Source: a virus
Virus record (IMG/VR): IMGVR_UViG_3300047564_005433
Coordinates: 1 to 64,000 of that record
DNA length: 64,000 nucleotides
Direction: 5' to 3' (one strand)
The stretch's first letter is position 1. Every line of letters begins with the position of its first letter. The notes beneath the pieces are model-generated. The model saw nothing but the letters and a program-made list of their open reading frames with translations. It was not told where the DNA came from and ran no database searches. The translations under genes were made by a program, and so were the position numbers. Shown here in pieces: positions 60,612 through 64,000 of the stretch.

Positions 60612-61328
60612 TCAATGGATGAATCCTATAGGAGCAGTGGCAATGTTCATGCCAGGGAAAAGCTTGTCGCGATACAAAACCATGCCAGTAATGAGACGTT
60701 CGGCAATGAAGGCCAACGCTCGCTTGTCATAGCCTCCAATGCGAAGAAACTGCTCTTCGTGCTTATGCCAAATGGGAGCAAGCGCGACAAACAATGCGCT
60801 CATGAATTGTTTGTATTGCACGTTGGCTCCCCTGGCCATATTGCAGCCAATAAAGCTATTTTGCTTCCAAATGGCATCAATTTCTTCACGAGAGAAAATC
60901 CAACTCCCAGAATCGGCAAGCTCTCTAGTTATTGCAGGAGCATCAAAGGCAGAATGTCCACCATAAAACTGCTGCTCCAGCGTGCAATTGAACAGTGCAG
61001 GCTCGGGAAAATACAACGTATTTTCGTCATACCATTGATCATTTGGCTCTAACCAATTACGCCTGTATTGCGCATTGCCAATGTTTTTCTCATTCGCATT
61101 GAGAATCATCCAAGAAATACAAGACAGCTCTCCCCAGCGACTATTAAGCCGCGAAAGGGAAGCATTCTCATCATCGAACACATAGCCCTGTAAACGAAGC
61201 GCTTCACGCTCTTCGCTTGACAAAACATGCGCCCCTCCCATGATGGGAACAATGGAAGAGCGAGCTTCGTAGCGCACTTTCTCGCCTGGAATGCAAACGG
61301 CATAAATAGTGCAATCAGACGGTTGCAT
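60612..61328 (-). CDS. DUF4422-like glycosyltransferase
   Basis: 238 residues. It contains SRLNSRWGELSCISWMILNAN followed by NIGNAQYRRNWL, similar to the Asn/Gly rich donor-binding region of DUF4422 sugar transferases, and IWKQNSFIGCNMARG and MVLYRDKLFPGMNIA near the end. It may transfer sugars to DNA, virion proteins or surface glycans. It overlaps its neighbour (61315) by 14 bases and is the last of the minus-strand glycosyltransferase set. Confidence 0.6.
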   Translation of the reverse strand: MQPSDCTIYAVCIPGEKVRYEARSSIVPIMGGAHVLSSEEREALRLQGYVFDDENASLSRLNSRWGELSCISWMILNANEKNIGNAQYRRNWLEPNDQWYDENTLYFPEPALFNCTLEQQFYGGHSAFDAPAITRELADSGSWIFSREEIDAIWKQNSFIGCNMARGANVQYKQFMSALFVALAPIWHKHEEQFLRIGGYDKRALAFIAERLITGMVLYRDKLFPGMNIATAPIGFIH

Positions 61329-62031
61329 ACACTTTCCTCGCAGACCAAAGCTCGTTGTAATTATTCACGCCTTTAGCGCCAAGACCAGTCAAGTCGCCAC
61401 CTCCTGCAGGCTTGCTCCAGGCCATGATCGTACCATCAGGCAGCACAAAAGCTCTATTCTTCTGGTCGTATGTTGGCGTTAGCTCAAGATAATCTCCATA
61501 GACGAAATTGGCTTGACTTCCGTTGAAAGCAAGCGCCTTGCCCAGTAACGTAGGACCAGTAGGGCACAATGGCGTGATTCCATAGTATTGATTTTGGCAA
61601 TTGGCCACAATCATTTCAATGGCCATTTGCAGCGCTGCATTGTTTGGCTTTGAATAGAGAACGGTGGTAGCGCATGCCCAACTGGTATAGCTGAACCGTT
61701 GAATGTCACGAAAAGCCAAGAATTCAATGCGATCCCCAAGGTCCACTGCGTTGAAAGCTCTCACGCCAATATCGAAATACCAGCCGCCAAGTTTGTTTAA
61801 CAAGCAAAACCGCCCAAGATCTGCTTTGTAAGAAAATGGCACCAGGCAATCATATGCCCACGCCACTTCTTCCCCATAGTTCTCCGCAATAAAAGCACGC
61901 AGTGAAGCGTCGCTGTAAATGACATGCTCCGCACTGGGGAAGCACGCATCAATGGTGCCAGTGGCGTGCTTAAGAAATGGACTCAGCTCTTCCGCTGGAT
62001 CAGTGGAAAGAAAGATTTGTGAAATTTGCAT
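61315..62031 (-). CDS. Glycosyltransferase with DXD motif (GT32-like)
   Basis: 238 residues (MQISQIFLSTDPAEELSPFL...). The hallmark is YKADLGRFCLLNKLGGWYFDIGV: a conserved A-D-x-x-R-x-x-x-L-x-x-x-GG-x-Y-x-D that binds the donor, with the DXD-like FDI. The rest of the core (CPTGPTLLGKALAF) agrees with sugar transferases containing DXD. The ATG at 62031 is chosen over an upstream non-ATG. It is adjacent to another glycosyltransferase gene, which suggests a stepwise modification. Confidence 0.7.
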   Translation of the reverse strand: MQISQIFLSTDPAEELSPFLKHATGTIDACFPSAEHVIYSDASLRAFIAENYGEEVAWAYDCLVPFSYKADLGRFCLLNKLGGWYFDIGVRAFNAVDLGDRIEFLAFRDIQRFSYTSWACATTVLYSKPNNAALQMAIEMIVANCQNQYYGITPLCPTGPTLLGKALAFNGSQANFVYGDYLELTPTYDQKNRAFVLPDGTIMAWSKPAGGGDLTGLGAKGVNNYNELWSARKVYATV

Positions 62032-62036
62032 GGTGA

Positions 62037-63260
62037 TCAAACAATTTTGGCGGGAGTACCAAAGCCCTTAAATTCGGGCTCTGCAGGCTTGGTGGCGAGT
62101 GTTTCACTCACTGCATCTTTAAGCTGCTGTTGAATGTAGGGCCAAGTAAAAGGCTCTTCATGCAGACGGTTATAGCACCATTGCCCATGCTTCTTCAAAA
62201 TGTCGCGATTCTCATAGTAATAAGTGAGAATATTGGCGGCACACTCAGGGTCTGGCAACAATCGCTCAAGTCCATAGTTCCTATCAGTCTCACTGGCGTT
62301 GCATTCAATGCGAGGCATCTCATCAAAAATTTCAGCCAAGCTCGTATGATCAGGAACCACTTGCGCCACGCCAGTGGCACCATGTTCCGAGTTGACCAAG
62401 CCCCACCCTTCGCCAATGCAAGTGTTAATGCCAATATCAGCAGCGTTATACACTTGATTGAGCTGTTCAATGGGGAGGCAATTGTCCACTGAATAATGCG
62501 GGCTTGTCAAGATAAGCTTGCCAGTGGCATCAAACCCTTCGTCACGCGCAACGCGCTTAAATAATGGAACCAACTCCCATCCCAAATCCTTGCTGCCCAT
62601 ATTGAGCCATAGCCGAGCATCGTCTTTGTCCTTGGCAAATTTGATGAATGCTTTAATGGTCAAGTCGATGCGCTTACGCGGCTGATTTCTATTGCCATTG
62701 AACACGACAAACACATCTTCTGGTACGCCAAGTTTCTTGCGGCATTCCTGCTTGTCGAGCGGGAAGAACTTCGTGAAATCAGTGCCATGGCCAATGATAC
62801 GCACGGGCTTTGTATAGCCCATCAGTTCAAGCTCTTTCTTGGCAAATTCTGTGTAAGTGGCAAGGCCGTCCCACTCCATCATGGGCTTGGCCAGATCTGG
62901 GAACAAACCGTAGGAGTCAATGGGTGTGTAGACGAACCATTTGAAACCGAGCTGCTCCTTGAGGGGCTTCGCCTTTTCCCATAGTTGCAATGCAATCCAA
63001 ATATCGTTTGTCACCCACACAAGATCGGGCTTAAAAGCTTGAATAACTCCAGTGATGCGATGGGAACCGAATGGGTCGGAGCCATGAAGCATGGCTGGAT
63101 AAACCGTATAGTTCTTTGCTTCTGGATGTGGGTCTCCATGAAAGTTGACCGCCAAAACCGCCACTTCATGCTCTTCTGCCAGTGCGGGCAGCAAATATTG
63201 AGCCACTCTCCCAAAACCAGTTTCTACAAAAGCATCGCCACAGTACAGAATACGAGCCAT
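62037..63260 (-). CDS. GT4-type glycosyltransferase
   Basis: The 407-residue protein begins MARILYCGDAFVETGFGRVAQYLLP, a typical GT-B N-terminal loop, and has VFNGNRNQPRKRIDLTIKAF and VYNAADIGINTCIGEGWGLVNSEHG, the E-G-x-G-L-x-x-x-E donor-binding motif of GT4 enzymes. Substrate unknown. SD GAGGAG precedes the ATG. It shares the divergent intergenic region with the plus-strand gene at 63322. Confidence 0.85.
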   Translation of the reverse strand: MARILYCGDAFVETGFGRVAQYLLPALAEEHEVAVLAVNFHGDPHPEAKNYTVYPAMLHGSDPFGSHRITGVIQAFKPDLVWVTNDIWIALQLWEKAKPLKEQLGFKWFVYTPIDSYGLFPDLAKPMMEWDGLATYTEFAKKELELMGYTKPVRIIGHGTDFTKFFPLDKQECRKKLGVPEDVFVVFNGNRNQPRKRIDLTIKAFIKFAKDKDDARLWLNMGSKDLGWELVPLFKRVARDEGFDATGKLILTSPHYSVDNCLPIEQLNQVYNAADIGINTCIGEGWGLVNSEHGATGVAQVVPDHTSLAEIFDEMPRIECNASETDRNYGLERLLPDPECAANILTYYYENRDILKKHGQWCYNRLHEEPFTWPYIQQQLKDAVSETLATKPAEPEFKGFGTPAKIV

Positions 63261-63294
63261 GATCTCCTCTAAATCTTCGTCATCTTAAGGGCCT

Positions 63295-63302
63295 TTTATA
63301 CT
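63295..63302. promoter_or_regulatory. Overlapping divergent -10 boxes
   Basis: Plus-strand TATACT (63297-63302) and minus-strand TATAAA (63300-63295) overlap between the divergent glycosyltransferase genes. Confidence 0.4.
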
Positions 63303-63321
63303 GACGGCAAAAGGAGGCTAG

Positions 63322-64000
63322 ATGATTCTTCCAGAAGGCTCAATCCGCTTTTGCATTAGTACGTGCAAGAAGTTTGCTCCGCACACAATTCCCGTCATTA
63401 TTCCTAGCTTGCTTGCTGCTGGACTAAAGCCAGAGGAGATTTTGATTGTCAATGGTGGGCAAACCGTCAGGGCTTTCACCAGCTACAAAGACGTGCCAAT
63501 GCTGCTGACGCAGCAAAATTCCTTTGAATACACGCCGCTCATTGAAATTGTTGAGCATTCGATGGAGAGTCCATATTGGTTCCTCCTGCACGACACTTGC
63601 ATTGCAGGCCCCACTTTCAGACAGCTCGCTTACGAACCTCCAGTGAAAGCGCCAGAAAAGGTGGCAATGAAACACACGCCCTCCATGAGCATCGGTCTTT
63701 ACCGCCACGACTACCTCATGGCCCACAAGGAGCGCTTGGTGGCCATTAAGAACACAGACAGCTCACCAGATGCGCTGCAGCAATGGAAGCAATGGGGCGT
63801 ACCGAACGAAGACTATATGCTCTGGAAACTCCAGGACGTGCCTTGCCATATTTACCACCCCGATAAGCATGGTCCTGATGAATGGAATTATCAAGGGCAT
63901 GCCGATCCATATGGCACTGGCATGCAGCGTCGCATTGAATATTTCCCTCAACTGCACCTTGCTAAAGCCAAAAGCAATTGGCAGGGCGTTCAACCCCACC
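63322..64000 (+). CDS. Glycosyltransferase-like protein, partial at the window edge
   Basis: The frame (MILPEGSIRFCISTCKKFAPHTIPVII...) remains open to the window end, giving 226 residues so far. It follows AAGGAGG with correct spacing. Segments SPYWFLLHDTCIAGPTF and MKHTPSMSIGLYRHDYL resemble GT-A-type sugar transferases but no family is firmly recognised. It is the start of a plus-strand unit that diverges from the other glycosyltransferases. Confidence 0.6.
   Translation, partial: MILPEGSIRFCISTCKKFAPHTIPVIIPSLLAAGLKPEEILIVNGGQTVRAFTSYKDVPMLLTQQNSFEYTPLIEIVEHSMESPYWFLLHDTCIAGPTFRQLAYEPPVKAPEKVAMKHTPSMSIGLYRHDYLMAHKERLVAIKNTDSSPDALQQWKQWGVPNEDYMLWKLQDVPCHIYHPDKHGPDEWNYQGHADPYGTGMQRRIEYFPQLHLAKAKSNWQGVQPH

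Noticed and set aside
1-64000. tRNA genes and CRISPR arrays
   Set aside because: I looked for T-loop and acceptor patterns and for regular repeat-spacer arrays and did not find any by eye; a tRNAscan or CRISPR search could overturn this.
1-64000. HIP1 octamer GCGATCGC as marker of cyanobacterial sequence
   Set aside because: I did not notice any copy in the window; absence is not informative for a phage, so it was not used as evidence.

Overview
The window looks like a large part of a temperate, siphovirus-like phage genome that infects a cyanobacterium, either a free phage or an integrated prophage. The phage evidence is a contiguous head-tail module: prohead protease with scaffold region, capsid cement, DUF2184-type major capsid protein, connectors, a tail chaperone pair with a -1 slippery heptamer, a 1535-residue tape measure, a J-like tail-tip protein and two long fibres, one ending in an S74-like chaperone. 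A long tape measure plus a gpG/gpGT-type frameshift indicates a long non-contractile tail. The cyanobacterial link is inferred from protein families I associate with cyanophages and picocyanobacteria: a short class I ribonucleotide reductase, ThyX, the SLAAQAV-type small proteins, a DUF551 protein and DnaA boxes of the TTTTCCACA form. A tyrosine integrase and an XRE repressor with an adjacent palindromic operator indicate lysogeny. I see no tRNA, rRNA, CRISPR array, DNA polymerase, terminase large subunit or portal here.

Layout. 1-2750: ribonucleotide reductase pair on the minus strand. 2750-6017: mostly non-coding and repeat-rich, with an endonuclease VII, a GP88-family protein, three clustered DnaA boxes, a GGGCCC repeat cluster and about 500 bp of iteron-like repeats; this is the best candidate for a replication origin or regulatory hub. 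6018-17174: about 40 small minus-strand genes in short transcription units. Several units share one architecture: terminator, -10 box (TATTGT or TATAGT), a hairpin with a GNRA loop at the predicted transcript 5' end, then an ATG without a Shine-Dalgarno sequence. The block includes an RlpA-like secreted protein, a HicA-like protein, a short SSB-like protein and a possible small-terminase-like HTH protein.

17175-28350: replication, recombination and nucleotide metabolism. The primase-helicase is on the minus strand and faces a plus-strand operon with an RHH protein, Sak-type annealing protein, PD-(D/E)XK exonuclease, SSB-like protein, dCTP-deaminase-like protein, nuclease, ThyX and a DUF3310 protein. 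HNH genes are scattered through it. One is a fusion of a nucleoside 2-deoxyribosyltransferase-like domain with an HNH nuclease, bracketed by 25-bp direct repeats that duplicate the 3' end of the preceding exonuclease gene. 28916-30652: lysis cassette with two small membrane proteins and a glucosaminidase plus YkuD-type endolysin. 30618-59328: structural module on the minus strand, with the integrase embedded near its distal end. 59391-64000: repressor, small head-associated genes and four glycosyltransferase-like genes; the last is on the plus strand and runs off the window.

Together the genes describe a phage that recycles nucleotides (RNR, ThyX, Dcd-like, kinase-like), primes and unwinds its own DNA but probably borrows a polymerase, recombines by single-strand annealing, integrates, and may glycosylate a surface or virion component. 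All functional calls rest on reading motifs by eye; no database search was run.
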